From CAG-390 sp045546615 (GTDB lineage: Bacteria > Bacillota > Clostridia > Oscillospirales > CAG-272), in the NCBI GenBank assembly GCA_045546615.1, contig JAZQDD010000011.1:1-33306 (forward strand): a DNA stretch of 33,306 nucleotides, read 5' to 3'. Below are positions 1-7,850 of the stretch, piece by piece. The notes beneath the pieces are model-generated. The model was not told where the DNA came from, ran no database searches, and saw only the letters and a list, made by a program, of their open reading frames with translations. Each line of letters opens with the position of its first letter. Position 1 is the stretch's first letter. The translations under genes were made by a program, and so were the position numbers.

Positions 1-223
1 GGCACAGCTTGCTGACTATGATTCTAAGGTAGAGGCAGCAGTAGCTGCAGGCAAGATTGGCGAGGGTGATTTCGTTCTTGTTGATAAGACCAACCCCAAC
101 GTAATATATCACTATTACGTATTCTCGTACGGCGCTGACAAGTATGATATCGACGGTTTCATAGATTTTGCTATGGACACTACGGGATATAACGTAATTA
201 CCGAGGCTGACCTCGCGGCATAA
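1..223 (+). CDS. C-terminal end of an unrecognised protein (5' truncated by window edge)
   Basis: An open frame enters from the left edge (first full codon at base 2) and ends at TAA 221-223, giving about 73 residues. The segment is acidic with alternating polar and aromatic residues (for example NVIYHYYVFSYG and ends EADLAA). I do not recognise a family. The codon use and GC-rich wobble match the neighbouring genes, and the frame is followed immediately by a clear hairpin terminator, which supports it being the real end of a gene. No membrane segment or catalytic motif is visible in this part. Function cannot be called from the fragment. Confidence 0.6.
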   Translation, partial: AQLADYDSKVEAAVAAGKIGEGDFVLVDKTNPNVIYHYYVFSYGADKYDIDGFIDFAMDTTGYNVITEADLAA

Positions 224-230
224 GAATAAA

Positions 231-259
231 AATAAAGGGCGCAAGCCCTTTATTTTTTT
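231..259. terminator. Bidirectional terminator between the left-edge gene and dinB
   Basis: The arm AATAAAGGGC (231-240), a GCAA loop and the arm GCCCTTTATT (245-254) form a hairpin with a T-run on the plus side (253-259) and, read on the minus strand, another T-rich run (ATTTTTATTCTT). It can end both the left-edge plus-strand gene and the converging dinB. The dinB stop codon lies inside the 3' arm. Confidence 0.85.
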
Positions 260-1488
260 ATATCCATTTGTGCCTTGTGCTTTTTGCCTACGTTCAGATC
301 ACTCTTGTATGATGAGCCGCGTACAATGGTGTCAGAGCCGTATTTTCCGCGTATCTTATCCACCGCCTTGTCAACCGCCCGCGCTTTTGAACGTTTTTCG
401 TTTCCGAAAATTGATAATTGTTCGTTACCCTCGCGTGAAACGTCGGTAAGCGAAACACCGATAAGGCGCAGGGGCGTGTGAAAGTCCCAAAGCTCCGAAA
501 GGAGACTTTTTGAAAGCTCGTATATCTCGTCGGTAATGTCAGTTGCTACGTCAAAATGCCTTTGGTGGGAGCGATCCCGAAAATCTCTCGTTCGCACCGT
601 CACCGAAATACACGCCGCTGTTGCACCGTCGGCACGCATACGCGATGCCACGCTGTCGCAAAGGGCGAGAAGCACGCGATGCGCCGTTTCTTTGTCGGTA
701 ACGTCCTGCGAAAGTGTGGTGGAATTGCTATATCCCTTCGCGGCGTCGTGGTGCGCCAGAACGGGCGAGTCGTCGATGCCGTTGGCAAATCGGTGTATCT
801 GCTCGCCCAGCTTTTTCCCGACGGTGTATTGCACGGAGCGCAGATCGCGTCGTGCAAGATCGCCTATCGTGCGTATACCTGCTGATTCAAGCCTGTCCGC
901 GCTTGACGCGCCGACCGTGAAAAGCTCACGAATGGGGAGCTTCCACATCTTTTCCTCTATTTCATGCGAAAAAAGCGTGTGTACCTTGTCGGGCTTTTCA
1001 AAATCACTTGCCATTTTCGCAAGGAGCTTATTTGAACCAATACCAACATTTACGGTAAAACCGAGTGTGTCGCGTATTTTATTTTTTATCTCGTGCGCCG
1101 TGGCTATGGGGTCGGGGTATATCGTGGATGTACCGCTCATATCAAGAAAGCACTCATCGATAGAGTATTTTTCCACCACGGGGGCATATTCGCGGCAGAT
1201 ATCCATAAACGCCGCCGAGTTTTTTTCATAAAGGCGAAAATCGGGGCGTGCCAACACAAGTTCGGGGCATTTGCGAAGAGCCATTCCTATCGGCTCGCCC
1301 GTTTTGACCCCCATCTTTTTGGCGGGGATGGATTTGGCAAGGATGATACCCGTGCGCCGTTCGGGATCGCCGCCTATGGCAGAGGGGATAAGGCGCAGAT
1401 CACTCTCACCGTGTGCCACACGCCGCGCCGCTTCCCACGAGAGAAACGCGCTGTTGACGTCGATATGAAATATAAGTCTCGTAGCCAT
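250..1488 (-). CDS. dinB: DNA polymerase IV (Y-family translesion polymerase)
   Basis: A 412-residue Y-family polymerase, the usual length for DinB. Visible motifs: the N-terminal metal-binding FHIDVNSAF (Asp10) and YSIDECFLD around residues 108-116 (catalytic Asp111 and Glu112), then the IGSNKLLAKMAS thumb helix-hairpin segment. Near the C-terminus QLSIFG resembles the beta-clamp-binding QLxLF peptide. The enzyme copies damaged templates without proofreading (known for the family). The ATG start follows a G-rich stretch that can pair with 16S rRNA. It is a single-gene unit diverging from the tRNA-editing gene. I see no GAAC-N4-GTTC SOS box near its promoter, so damage control by LexA is not evident. 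A few Firmicutes Y-family relatives (UvrX, PolYB-like) look similar, but the motifs and length fit DinB best. Confidence 0.93.
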   Translation of the reverse strand: MATRLIFHIDVNSAFLSWEAARRVAHGESDLRLIPSAIGGDPERRTGIILAKSIPAKKMGVKTGEPIGMALRKCPELVLARPDFRLYEKNSAAFMDICREYAPVVEKYSIDECFLDMSGTSTIYPDPIATAHEIKNKIRDTLGFTVNVGIGSNKLLAKMASDFEKPDKVHTLFSHEIEEKMWKLPIRELFTVGASSADRLESAGIRTIGDLARRDLRSVQYTVGKKLGEQIHRFANGIDDSPVLAHHDAAKGYSNSTTLSQDVTDKETAHRVLLALCDSVASRMRADGATAACISVTVRTRDFRDRSHQRHFDVATDITDEIYELSKSLLSELWDFHTPLRLIGVSLTDVSREGNEQLSIFGNEKRSKARAVDKAVDKIRGKYGSDTIVRGSSYKSDLNVGKKHKAQMDIKK

Positions 1489-1510
1489 GGTCTCCCCCCC
1501 CTTTTATTTC

Positions 1511-1539
1511 AGTATAACCTATTTTGCCGCAGAAATCAA
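1511..1539 (-). promoter_or_regulatory. Promoter of dinB
   Basis: Read on the minus strand: TTGATT (-35, plus-strand 1534-1539), a 17-base spacer and TATACT (-10, 1511-1516), about 23 bases upstream of the dinB ATG. Confidence 0.65.
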
Positions 1540-1588
1540 GAAAGGATTTCATTTTTTTAAAAATCCCGCGCTGATATCGCCGTTTTTA

Positions 1589-1617
1589 TTGCAATATCAA
1601 CGTCTCTGTGGTATAAT
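1589..1617 (+). promoter_or_regulatory. Promoter of the YbaK/ProX gene (extended -10)
   Basis: TTGCAA (1589-1594), a 17-base spacer and TATAAT (1612-1617) preceded by TGG, an extended -10. Transcription should begin near 1624, which places an upstream in-frame ATG (1624) at the very transcript start and supports 1648 as the true start codon. Confidence 0.75.
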
Positions 1618-1647
1618 AAAAGGATGAAAAACCAAAAGGAGAATGAA

Positions 1648-2181
1648 ATGGAGCTTTACCGCGGAAGACCTGCCGACGTATCGGGCAGGGAGCAAAAGGA
1701 GATAAGAGTCTATGATTTTCTTGACTCGCTTGGAATAGAATATGACCGAGTTGATCACGAGGCGGCTATGACGATGGAAATATGCAGGGAGATCGATGAA
1801 AGCCTCGGCGCTATTATATGTAAAAATCTCTTTCTCTGCAATAGGCAAGCAACGGATTTTTACCTGCTGATGATGCCCGACGATAAGCCCTTCAAGACCA
1901 AGGACATCTCGGCGCAGATAGGCTCGTCGCGCCTTTCGTTCGCAACGGCGGAGCACATGGAAAAATATCTTGATATCACGCCCGGCTCCGTTAGCGTTAT
2001 GGGGCTTATGAATGACCGTGAGAAGGCGGTGCGCCTGCTTATCGACGAGGACGTTCTCGGCGCGGACTATTTCGGATGCCACCCATGCGTAAATACATCA
2101 AGCCTTAAAATAAGTGTAGCAGACCTCAAGGATAAGATAATTCCTGCCCTTGCCCATCCGTATACCGTTGTCAAGCTGTAA
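1648..2181 (+). CDS. YbaK/ProX-family aminoacyl-tRNA deacylase (prolyl-tRNA editing)
   Basis: A 177-residue protein of the YbaK/EbsC/ProX trans-editing family, which hydrolyses mischarged tRNA (Ala-tRNAPro or Cys-tRNAPro in characterised members). Supporting motifs: the conserved lysine in IICKNLFLCN near residue 50, the central GSSRLSFA segment, and the C-terminal FGCHPCVNTSSLKIS, equivalent to the family's G-x-HP-x2-NT signature. The start at 1648 is chosen because AGGAG (1637-1641) sits six bases upstream; the earlier in-frame ATG at 1624 coincides with the predicted transcription start and has no ribosome site. It is monocistronic. The exact substrate among Ala, Cys or others cannot be set from sequence; the ProX/PrdX branch is the closest impression. 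Confidence 0.85.
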   Translation: MELYRGRPADVSGREQKEIRVYDFLDSLGIEYDRVDHEAAMTMEICREIDESLGAIICKNLFLCNRQATDFYLLMMPDDKPFKTKDISAQIGSSRLSFATAEHMEKYLDITPGSVSVMGLMNDREKAVRLLIDEDVLGADYFGCHPCVNTSSLKISVADLKDKIIPALAHPYTVVKL

Positions 2182-2197
2182 AAATTTAAAAAAGGTA

Positions 2198-2226
2198 TTG
2201 ACAAACGAAGTTTAATGTGCTATCAT
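2198..2226 (+). promoter_or_regulatory. Promoter of the histidine operon
   Basis: TTGACA (2198-2203), a 17-base spacer and TATCAT (2221-2226); transcription should start near 2233, leaving a leader of only about 27 bases. That is too short for a T-box or attenuator, so control is probably by a DNA-binding protein. Confidence 0.85.
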
Positions 2227-2240
2227 TTTAACATATTAAA
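2211..2240. promoter_or_regulatory. Candidate operator (inverted repeat) in the his promoter
   Basis: TTTAATGTG (2211-2219) and CATATTAAA (2232-2240) form an inverted repeat with 8 of 9 matched bases, 12 bases apart, straddling the -10 box and the transcription start. A smaller palindrome, TTTAA-CATA-TTAAA (2227-2240), overlaps its right half. The position would let a bound protein block RNA polymerase. The likely ligand-sensing repressor is the TrpR-like product of the next gene; that link is inference. Confidence 0.5.
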
Positions 2241-2259
2241 GGATTAAAGAGGGGTTGCT

Positions 2260-2556
2260 ATGAAAAATCATCATAAAGAACGCACTTCAAGGCTTTGGAA
2301 AGCGATACTTTCGCTTGAGAACGAGGAAGAGTGCGCGGGCTTTTTTGGGGACCTTTGCACCATTGCGGAGCTTGAGGAAATGGCAAAGCGGCTTGAGGTT
2401 GCAAGGTGTATCGACGGCGGAATGTCCTATGGCGACGCCGCGGAGCGCACGGGCGCAAGTACCGCCACCATCAGCCGCGTAAAGCGTTCGCTTTACTATG
2501 GAAATGACGGCTACCGTATTGTAATCGACAGACTTAAAGATAAAGAGGAAAACTGA
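2260..2556 (+). CDS. YerC/TrpR-like DNA-binding protein, probable repressor of the his operon
   Basis: A 98-residue protein matching the YerC/YecD TrpR-related family. The helical N-terminus (EEECAGFFGDLCTIAELEEM) is followed by a helix-turn-helix around residues 54-80 (MSYGDAAERTGASTATISR, then VKRSLYYGNDGY). AAAGAGGGG (2246-2254) is the ribosome site. The stop and the hisZ start share one base. As first gene of a complete histidine operon, whose promoter carries an inverted repeat, it is best read as an autoregulating histidine-responsive repressor. From memory, comparative genomics has named TrpR-family proteins in this setting HisR in Firmicutes; I cannot confirm that here. The fold is clear, the effector is inferred. 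Confidence 0.82.
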   Translation: MKNHHKERTSRLWKAILSLENEEECAGFFGDLCTIAELEEMAKRLEVARCIDGGMSYGDAAERTGASTATISRVKRSLYYGNDGYRIVIDRLKDKEEN

Positions 2557-3650
2557 TGAAAACACTTAACGAGCGCGTGCTTGATACTTTCAGCGAGCTT
2601 TACCGCGCCTACGGATATGCTAAATATAAAATGAGCGGCTTTGAGGAGTACGATCTGTACGCCGCAAACCGAGATTTTCTTGTCAGCGGACAAATACTCA
2701 CATTTACGGGTGCTGACGGAAGGCTTATGGCACTCAAGCCCGATATTACGATGTCCATTATCAAGGATGCCGAAAACGAAAAGGGCAGAGTTGATAAGTA
2801 TTTTTACAGCGAGAACGTCTACCGCGTTCCGTCGGGCGCTCATGAATTCCGTGAGATAATGCAGACGGGCGTTGAATGTGTCGGTGATATTGGCGACTAT
2901 GACCGAGCCGAGGCTGTCTTGCTCGCTTGCCGCAGTTTGTCTGCCGTCAGCGAGGATTACGTTGTCGATATATCCCACATGGGACTTGTGTCGGGCGTGC
3001 TGGAAGCGGCAGGCTTCACCGATGCCGAGAGGGCTGTTGCGGTGGACGCGCTCAAAAGCAAGAATAAAGGTGCGCTCGCAAGCGTTTCGGCAAGGCTTGG
3101 CGGCGATATGCGCACCGCGGTTATGGGACTTGTGGACGTTTGCGGAACGCTTGCCGATTGTATTGAAGCTGTCGAGGCGCGCGGAATGAATCTCAATGAA
3201 AAAACCGCCGCCGCGCTTCTTACCCTGCGTCGCATTGCAGACGCGGCAGGCGAGAGTGCTGACAGACTGCGCCTTGATTTTTCCGTCGTTCACGATATGA
3301 ATTATTATGACGGAATCGTTTTTTCGGGCTACGTTCTCGGTATCCCCGAAAGCTTGCTCCGCGGCGGTGAGTACGGCAGTCTTATCAGAAAAATGGGCAG
3401 GGACGGAAGTGCCGTCGGATTTGCCGTATATACCGATCTTATAGACCTTATCGACAAGGGCGAGCGAGGAATTGACGCCGATATCCTTCTTGTTTGCGGC
3501 GAGGATGCCGAGCCATGCGCTGTTGCCGATGCGGTACAGAGACTTCGTGAGCTTGGAAAAACTGTGCTTGTCCAGCGTTCTCTCGCGGGACGTGAGCGTT
3601 GCCGTAAGGCTATGAGGCTTGTGGGTAGGAGGTTTGAGGAAATTGAGTAA
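2556..3650 (+). CDS. hisZ: ATP phosphoribosyltransferase regulatory subunit HisZ
   Basis: A 364-residue histidyl-tRNA-synthetase-like protein. Class II synthetase-type elements are visible: MALKPDITMSI near residues 57-67 (motif 2-like region), YFYSENVYRV and EFREIMQTGVECVG (residues 82-113), and YYDGIVFSGYV near residues 250-260. It lacks the anticodon-binding domain and is shorter than HisRS, as expected for HisZ. HisZ activates the short form of HisG and gives it histidine feedback. The gene overlaps its upstream neighbour by one base and hisG by eight, indicating translational coupling. The pairing with a short HisG directly downstream confirms the call over a true histidyl-tRNA synthetase. 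Confidence 0.93.
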   Translation: MKTLNERVLDTFSELYRAYGYAKYKMSGFEEYDLYAANRDFLVSGQILTFTGADGRLMALKPDITMSIIKDAENEKGRVDKYFYSENVYRVPSGAHEFREIMQTGVECVGDIGDYDRAEAVLLACRSLSAVSEDYVVDISHMGLVSGVLEAAGFTDAERAVAVDALKSKNKGALASVSARLGGDMRTAVMGLVDVCGTLADCIEAVEARGMNLNEKTAAALLTLRRIADAAGESADRLRLDFSVVHDMNYYDGIVFSGYVLGIPESLLRGGEYGSLIRKMGRDGSAVGFAVYTDLIDLIDKGERGIDADILLVCGEDAEPCAVADAVQRLRELGKTVLVQRSLAGRERCRKAMRLVGRRFEEIE

Positions 3651-4278
3651 TAAATATTGTCTTAACGTAGCTCTGCCCAAGGGCAGGCTTGGTGAAAAGG
3701 TCTATTCCGTGTTTGAGCGTGCGGGCTTTTCCGCCGAGGGAATACACGATGGCGGTAGAAAGCTGATATTTGAAAACGCCGAGGGAACGCTCAGATTTTT
3801 CTGGGTAAAGCCCTCCGACGTTGCCGTGTACGTTGAGCGCGGCGCGGCTGATATAGGCGTTGCGGGCAAGGATATTCTTCTTGAATACCGCCCCGACGTG
3901 TACGAGCTTCTTGACCTCGGCATAGGTAAGTGCCGAATGGCTGTTGCGGCTAAAAACAGCTTTTGCGACGACACGAGCCGCACTCTGCGCGTAGCAACGA
4001 AGTTCCCGAACATCGCGGGCGGTTACTACCGCAGTATGGGAAGAAAGATAGATATAATTAAGCTCAACGGCTCTATTGAACTTGCCCCCATCCTTGACCT
4101 TTCCGACGTTATAGTGGACATCGTCGAGACGGGAAGCACACTTCGTGAAAACGACCTTTCCGAGTTTGAAAAAATATGCGACATCAGCGCACGGCTTGTG
4201 GCAAACAAGTCAAGCTGGAAATTCAAGCGCGAGATGATGGAAAAGATCTGCCGCGCCTTTGAAGAGGAAATGAAATGA
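3643..4278 (+). CDS. hisG: ATP phosphoribosyltransferase, short catalytic form
   Basis: This enzyme catalyses the first step of histidine synthesis, joining ATP and PRPP. The 211-residue length is the short form, lacking the C-terminal regulatory domain and therefore dependent on HisZ, which is encoded just upstream. The motifs VALPKGRLGEK at the N-terminus, GAADIGVAGKDILLE near residue 65 and the PRPP-binding DIVETGSTLRENDL near residue 160 are clear. I choose the TTG at 3643 because AGGAGG (3627-3632) lies ten bases upstream and the protein then begins three to ten residues before ALPKGRL as in relatives; an upstream TTG (3619) in the same frame lacks such a site. It overlaps hisZ by eight and hisD by four bases. 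Confidence 0.93.
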   Translation: MSNKYCLNVALPKGRLGEKVYSVFERAGFSAEGIHDGGRKLIFENAEGTLRFFWVKPSDVAVYVERGAADIGVAGKDILLEYRPDVYELLDLGIGKCRMAVAAKNSFCDDTSRTLRVATKFPNIAGGYYRSMGRKIDIIKLNGSIELAPILDLSDVIVDIVETGSTLRENDLSEFEKICDISARLVANKSSWKFKREMMEKICRAFEEEMK

Positions 4279-5555
4279 TACGTATCGTAAAAAAGAATGA
4301 GATAAGCGACGGTGAGATATTTGACCGCATGAGCGGGGGCGCAGACGTTTCCGCCACCGTTGCTGATATTATAGCCGACGTAAGAGCGCGCGGAGATGAG
4401 GCGCTCATAGAATACGCGGCAAAATTTGACCGCGCCGAGATAGACAGCATTGAGGTAAGCTCCGATGAGATAGATGCCGCAGTTGAAGCGGTGGGGGATG
4501 AGTACATAGAAATGCTCCGACGTGCCGCGGCGAACATCGAACGCTTCCACAAAGCACAGGTCAGAGAGGGCTTCGTTATCAACGATAAGGAAGGCATTGT
4601 GATGGGACAGCGAGTGCTTCCGCTTGCCAAAGCGGGACTGTATGTTCCCGGCGGAACTGCCGCATACCCCTCGTCTGTGCTTATGAACGCCATTCCCGCA
4701 CGCCTTGCGGGTGTTGGTGAGATAGTTATGGTCACTCCCCCGAGCGGCGGAGCTATCCCCGCACAGATACTTGCCGCCGCCAAGGTCGGCGGTGTTGACC
4801 GCATTTTCCGTTGCGGCGGAGCGCAGGCTGTTGCCGCGCTTGCTTACGGAACCCGGACTATTCCCGCTGTTGATAAGATAGTAGGTCCGGGTAACGCATA
4901 CGTTGCCGAGGCAAAGCGTCAGGTAAGCGGCACGGTCGGTATTGATATGATTGCCGGCCCGAGTGAGATACTCGTTATAGCCGACGGTGCATCTGACCCC
5001 GTCATCGTAGCCGCCGATCTGCTCTCGCAGGCGGAGCATGATAAACGCGCCTCTGCCGTTCTCGTTACAACGAGCGCAGAGCTTGCCACCGCTGTCAGCG
5101 ATGAGATAGAACGCCAGCTCTGTGTTCTTCCGCGAGAGGAGATAGCGCGCACGTCTGTTGATGAGCACGGACTTATCATAATAGTCGATACTGTAAAGGA
5201 AGCTATTGAGATGTCAAACCGTATAGCTCCCGAGCATCTTGAGATATTCCTTGACAATCCCTTTGATTATCTTTCCGAGATAAAGAACGCGGGTTCTGTG
5301 TTCCTCGGCAGAAATTGCCCCGAGGCTCTCGGTGACTATATGGCAGGGCCGAACCACACCCTTCCCACCAGCGGAAGCGCGAGATTCTCAAGTCCGTTGT
5401 CCGTTGATGATTTTGTTAAAAAGATGCAGTTTACGTATTTCACCGCCGATGCTCTTGCTACGCTTGCGGACGATGTTGATGCATTTGCAAGAAGCGAGGG
5501 GCTTGATGCCCACGCAAGAAGCGTGACGCGCAGATTTGGGAGAAAATACGAATGA
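4275..5555 (+). CDS. hisD: Histidinol dehydrogenase
   Basis: A 426-residue enzyme, typical length, that oxidises histidinol to histidine in two NAD-dependent steps. The signatures are intact: VPGGTAAYPSSVLMNAIPA near residue 125, GPGNAYVAEAKRQV near residue 205, the zinc-site LLSQAEHD near residue 250, APEHLEIF near residue 318 and AGPNHTLPTSGSARFSSPLS near residue 357. Start ATG 4275 overlaps the hisG stop by four bases (ATGA) and the end overlaps hisC in the same way, so the proteins are probably made in coupled translation. Nothing unusual is seen in it. Confidence 0.96.
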   Translation: MIRIVKKNEISDGEIFDRMSGGADVSATVADIIADVRARGDEALIEYAAKFDRAEIDSIEVSSDEIDAAVEAVGDEYIEMLRRAAANIERFHKAQVREGFVINDKEGIVMGQRVLPLAKAGLYVPGGTAAYPSSVLMNAIPARLAGVGEIVMVTPPSGGAIPAQILAAAKVGGVDRIFRCGGAQAVAALAYGTRTIPAVDKIVGPGNAYVAEAKRQVSGTVGIDMIAGPSEILVIADGASDPVIVAADLLSQAEHDKRASAVLVTTSAELATAVSDEIERQLCVLPREEIARTSVDEHGLIIIVDTVKEAIEMSNRIAPEHLEIFLDNPFDYLSEIKNAGSVFLGRNCPEALGDYMAGPNHTLPTSGSARFSSPLSVDDFVKKMQFTYFTADALATLADDVDAFARSEGLDAHARSVTRRFGRKYE

Positions 5556-6619
5556 GCAGATTTTTGAGCAAAAAGCTGTCGGCGCTTCAGGCGTATACGC
5601 CCGGTGAACAGCCGCAAGATAAAAAATATATAAAGCTCAACACAAATGAATTTCCCTATCCCCCCGCGCCCGACGTTGTTGAGTCGGTGAATGCTGACGG
5701 GATGCGTGCGCTTCGCCTTTATCCCGATCCCACGGGCGCACAGCTCAAGGCAAAGCTTGCCGAGGTCTACGGAGTGGGGAGCGAGAACGTATTTATCTCT
5801 AACGGCTCGGATGATATACTTAATTTTTCATTTATGGCTTTTTGCGAGAACGGGGCGGCTTATGCCGACATAACATACGGCTTTTATCCCGTTTTTGCCG
5901 AGCTTTACGGCGTGGACAGCAAGATAATTCCACTCAAAGAGGATTTTACGCTTGACGTGGAAGAATTCTGCAATGCGGATGCCACCTGCGTTATCGCCAA
6001 TCCAAACGCACCCACGGGGCTTGCGATAAGCCTTGCGGACGTTGAGAGGATAGTCAGTGCAAACGAAAACAGAGTAGTGGTCGTTGACGAGGCGTACGTT
6101 GATTTTGGCGGCGAGAGCGCTGTCAAGCTCACAAAGAAATATAAAAATCTCTTGGTATGTATGACGTATTCAAAGTCACGCGGAATGGCGGGGGCGCGTC
6201 TTGGCTTTGCCATAGGCGATGCCGCGCTTATTTCAGACCTTGAGCTTATAAAATACTCTACCAATCCGTACAACCTTGACAGACTTACGCTGGCTGCCGG
6301 AGCAGCGGCTCTTACCGACTCATCTCGTAGCTATTACGCCAAGATGCAGTCAGAGCTTATGGAAACGCGTGAGCGCACAACAGCCGCACTTCGCGCACTT
6401 GGCGCCGAGGTCATTTCCTCACTTGCTAATTTTATATTTGTGAAAATTCCGAGCATCGAGGGCGCACAGCTTAACGCCGCGCTTCGCGAGCGCGGAATAC
6501 TCGTGCGTCATTTCAAGAGCGAGCGTATCAAGGATTATAACAGGATCTCGATAGGCACGCCCGATGAGATGGATGCGCTCGTCTGCGAGATCGAAAAGAT
6601 AATAGGAGACATAAAATGA
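5552..6619 (+). CDS. hisC: Histidinol-phosphate aminotransferase
   Basis: A 355-residue fold-type I PLP enzyme that transfers an amino group from glutamate to imidazole-acetol phosphate. Seen: KLNTNEFPYPPAP near residue 28 (substrate-binding N-terminus), FISNGSDDIL (residues 83-92), IANPNAPTGLAIS near residue 149, VVDEAYVDFGG near residue 175, and the PLP lysine in TYSKSRGMAGARLGF (Lys208). Position between hisD and hisB distinguishes it from other class II-like aminotransferases. ATGA-type overlaps join it to hisD and hisB. Confidence 0.95.
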   Translation: MSRFLSKKLSALQAYTPGEQPQDKKYIKLNTNEFPYPPAPDVVESVNADGMRALRLYPDPTGAQLKAKLAEVYGVGSENVFISNGSDDILNFSFMAFCENGAAYADITYGFYPVFAELYGVDSKIIPLKEDFTLDVEEFCNADATCVIANPNAPTGLAISLADVERIVSANENRVVVVDEAYVDFGGESAVKLTKKYKNLLVCMTYSKSRGMAGARLGFAIGDAALISDLELIKYSTNPYNLDRLTLAAGAAALTDSSRSYYAKMQSELMETRERTTAALRALGAEVISSLANFIFVKIPSIEGAQLNAALRERGILVRHFKSERIKDYNRISIGTPDEMDALVCEIEKIIGDIK

Positions 6620-7206
6620 GAAGATGCGATAAAATAGAACGCAAGACCGCCGAGACGGATATTTATCTTGCGCTGTGTCTTGACGGAAGCGGAAAGAGCG
6701 AAATAAATACGGGCTGTGGATTTTTTGACCACATGCTGACGCTTTTTGCACGTCACGGCGGATTTGATCTCACGGTTTCCTGCAAGGGAGACATAGAGGT
6801 GGATGCGCACCACACCGTAGAGGATGTGGGAATATGCCTGGGTAAGACCTTCCGTTCTGCTCTCGGAGATATGCGCGGTATATGCCGCTACGGTGACATC
6901 ATTCTGCCGATGGATGAATCTCTCATTCTTGCCGCAGTTGATATTTCGGGCAGAGCGTACCTCGGATACCGAGTAAGCACTCCCGCAAAGAAAATAGGTA
7001 ATTTTGAAACGGAGCTTGCCGAGGAATTCTTCGCCGCATTCGTGCGAGAGGCAGGGGTAACTTTGCATCTTCGCCGCCTCGCGGGTAGAAATTCGCACCA
7101 CATTATCGAGGGATGTTTCAAAGCTTTTGCGCGTGTGCTCCGAGCCGCCGTGGCTACCGATGCACGTTTTGCCGCCGAGATCCCATCGACCAAAGGAGTT
7201 CTTTGA
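6616..7206 (+). CDS. hisB: Imidazoleglycerol-phosphate dehydratase (monofunctional)
   Basis: A 196-residue IGP dehydratase with the metal-binding repeats FFDHMLTLFARHGGFDL (near residue 35), DAHHTVEDVGICLG (near residue 63) and SHHIIEGCFKAFARVLRAA (near residue 163). It is the monofunctional form: there is no N-terminal HAD phosphatase domain as in the enterobacterial bifunctional protein. Histidinol-phosphate phosphatase therefore has to come from another gene, which is not in this operon. It overlaps hisC by four bases and shares one base with hisH. Confidence 0.95.
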   Translation: MRRCDKIERKTAETDIYLALCLDGSGKSEINTGCGFFDHMLTLFARHGGFDLTVSCKGDIEVDAHHTVEDVGICLGKTFRSALGDMRGICRYGDIILPMDESLILAAVDISGRAYLGYRVSTPAKKIGNFETELAEEFFAAFVREAGVTLHLRRLAGRNSHHIIEGCFKAFARVLRAAVATDARFAAEIPSTKGVL

Positions 7207-7847
7207 TGCTTGTTGTTATTGACTATGGCGTGGGAAACCTTTTCTCGCTTTGCCGTTCCCTTGAGGCTATCGGGGAGTCGCCCGTCGTAACGGGAAACGC
7301 CGCCGAGATAGCTCGCGCAGATTGCATAATACTGCCGGGTGTCGGTGCGTTTGGCGATGCCGCCGCGATCCTTCGTAACACGGGACTTGATGCCGTTGTA
7401 AAGGACAGAGCCGCCGCAGGTGTTCCCCTCTTGGGGATTTGCCTTGGAATGCAGCTTCTTTTCGATAAAGGCTATGAGTTTGGTGAGCATGATGGTCTGG
7501 GACTCATTCACGGCAAGGTCGTTCCGCTTCGCGGCTATGTTCCGAGTGAACAGAAGATACCGCAGATGGGCTGGAACGCACTTCATTTCCCAAGTCCTGA
7601 AAAGAAAGCCGCCTGCCCCGTTTTTGAGAATACGAGGGAGGGCGAATACGTTTATTTTGTACATTCATATTACGCCTCCGAGTGCGAGGCTGACACCGTC
7701 GCAGTTTGCGATTGCGGCGGCGTGAGCGTTACTGCCGCCGTGGCGCACAAGAACGTGGTCGGCTGTCAGTTCCACCCCGAGAAAAGCTCGGACGTGGGAC
7801 TTGCAATGCTCAAAGGATTTTGCCGCGGCGAATTTAAAGGAGAATGA
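7206..7847 (+). CDS. hisH: Imidazole glycerol phosphate synthase, glutaminase subunit
   Basis: A 213-residue class I glutamine amidotransferase that supplies ammonia to HisF. The start at 7206 (MLVVIDYGVGN) is chosen because it shares one base with the hisB stop and matches the family N-terminus; an upstream ATG in frame at 7113 lies inside hisB. The catalytic triad is visible: nucleophile Cys79 in LLGICLGMQLLFD, His190 and Glu192 in CQFHPEKSSDVG. The oxyanion region PGVGAFGDA (near residue 45) is also present. Three bases separate it from hisA. Confidence 0.95.
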   Translation: MLVVIDYGVGNLFSLCRSLEAIGESPVVTGNAAEIARADCIILPGVGAFGDAAAILRNTGLDAVVKDRAAAGVPLLGICLGMQLLFDKGYEFGEHDGLGLIHGKVVPLRGYVPSEQKIPQMGWNALHFPSPEKKAACPVFENTREGEYVYFVHSYYASECEADTVAVCDCGGVSVTAAVAHKNVVGCQFHPEKSSDVGLAMLKGFCRGEFKGE

Positions 7848-7850
7848 CAG

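Noticed and set aside
2227..2259. Attenuator or T-box leader for the his operon
   Set aside because: The predicted leader is only about 27 bases, with no histidine codons, hairpin or T-run.
2511..3680. A 389-codon open frame on the minus strand
   Set aside because: It lies opposite hisZ, whose family motifs and overlaps are clear. Its product has no recognisable motif; it is a shadow of GC-biased codon use.
4026..5168. A 380-codon minus-strand open frame
   Set aside because: Opposite hisG and hisD, with no ribosome site, no motifs, and a composition expected from reading a real gene backwards.
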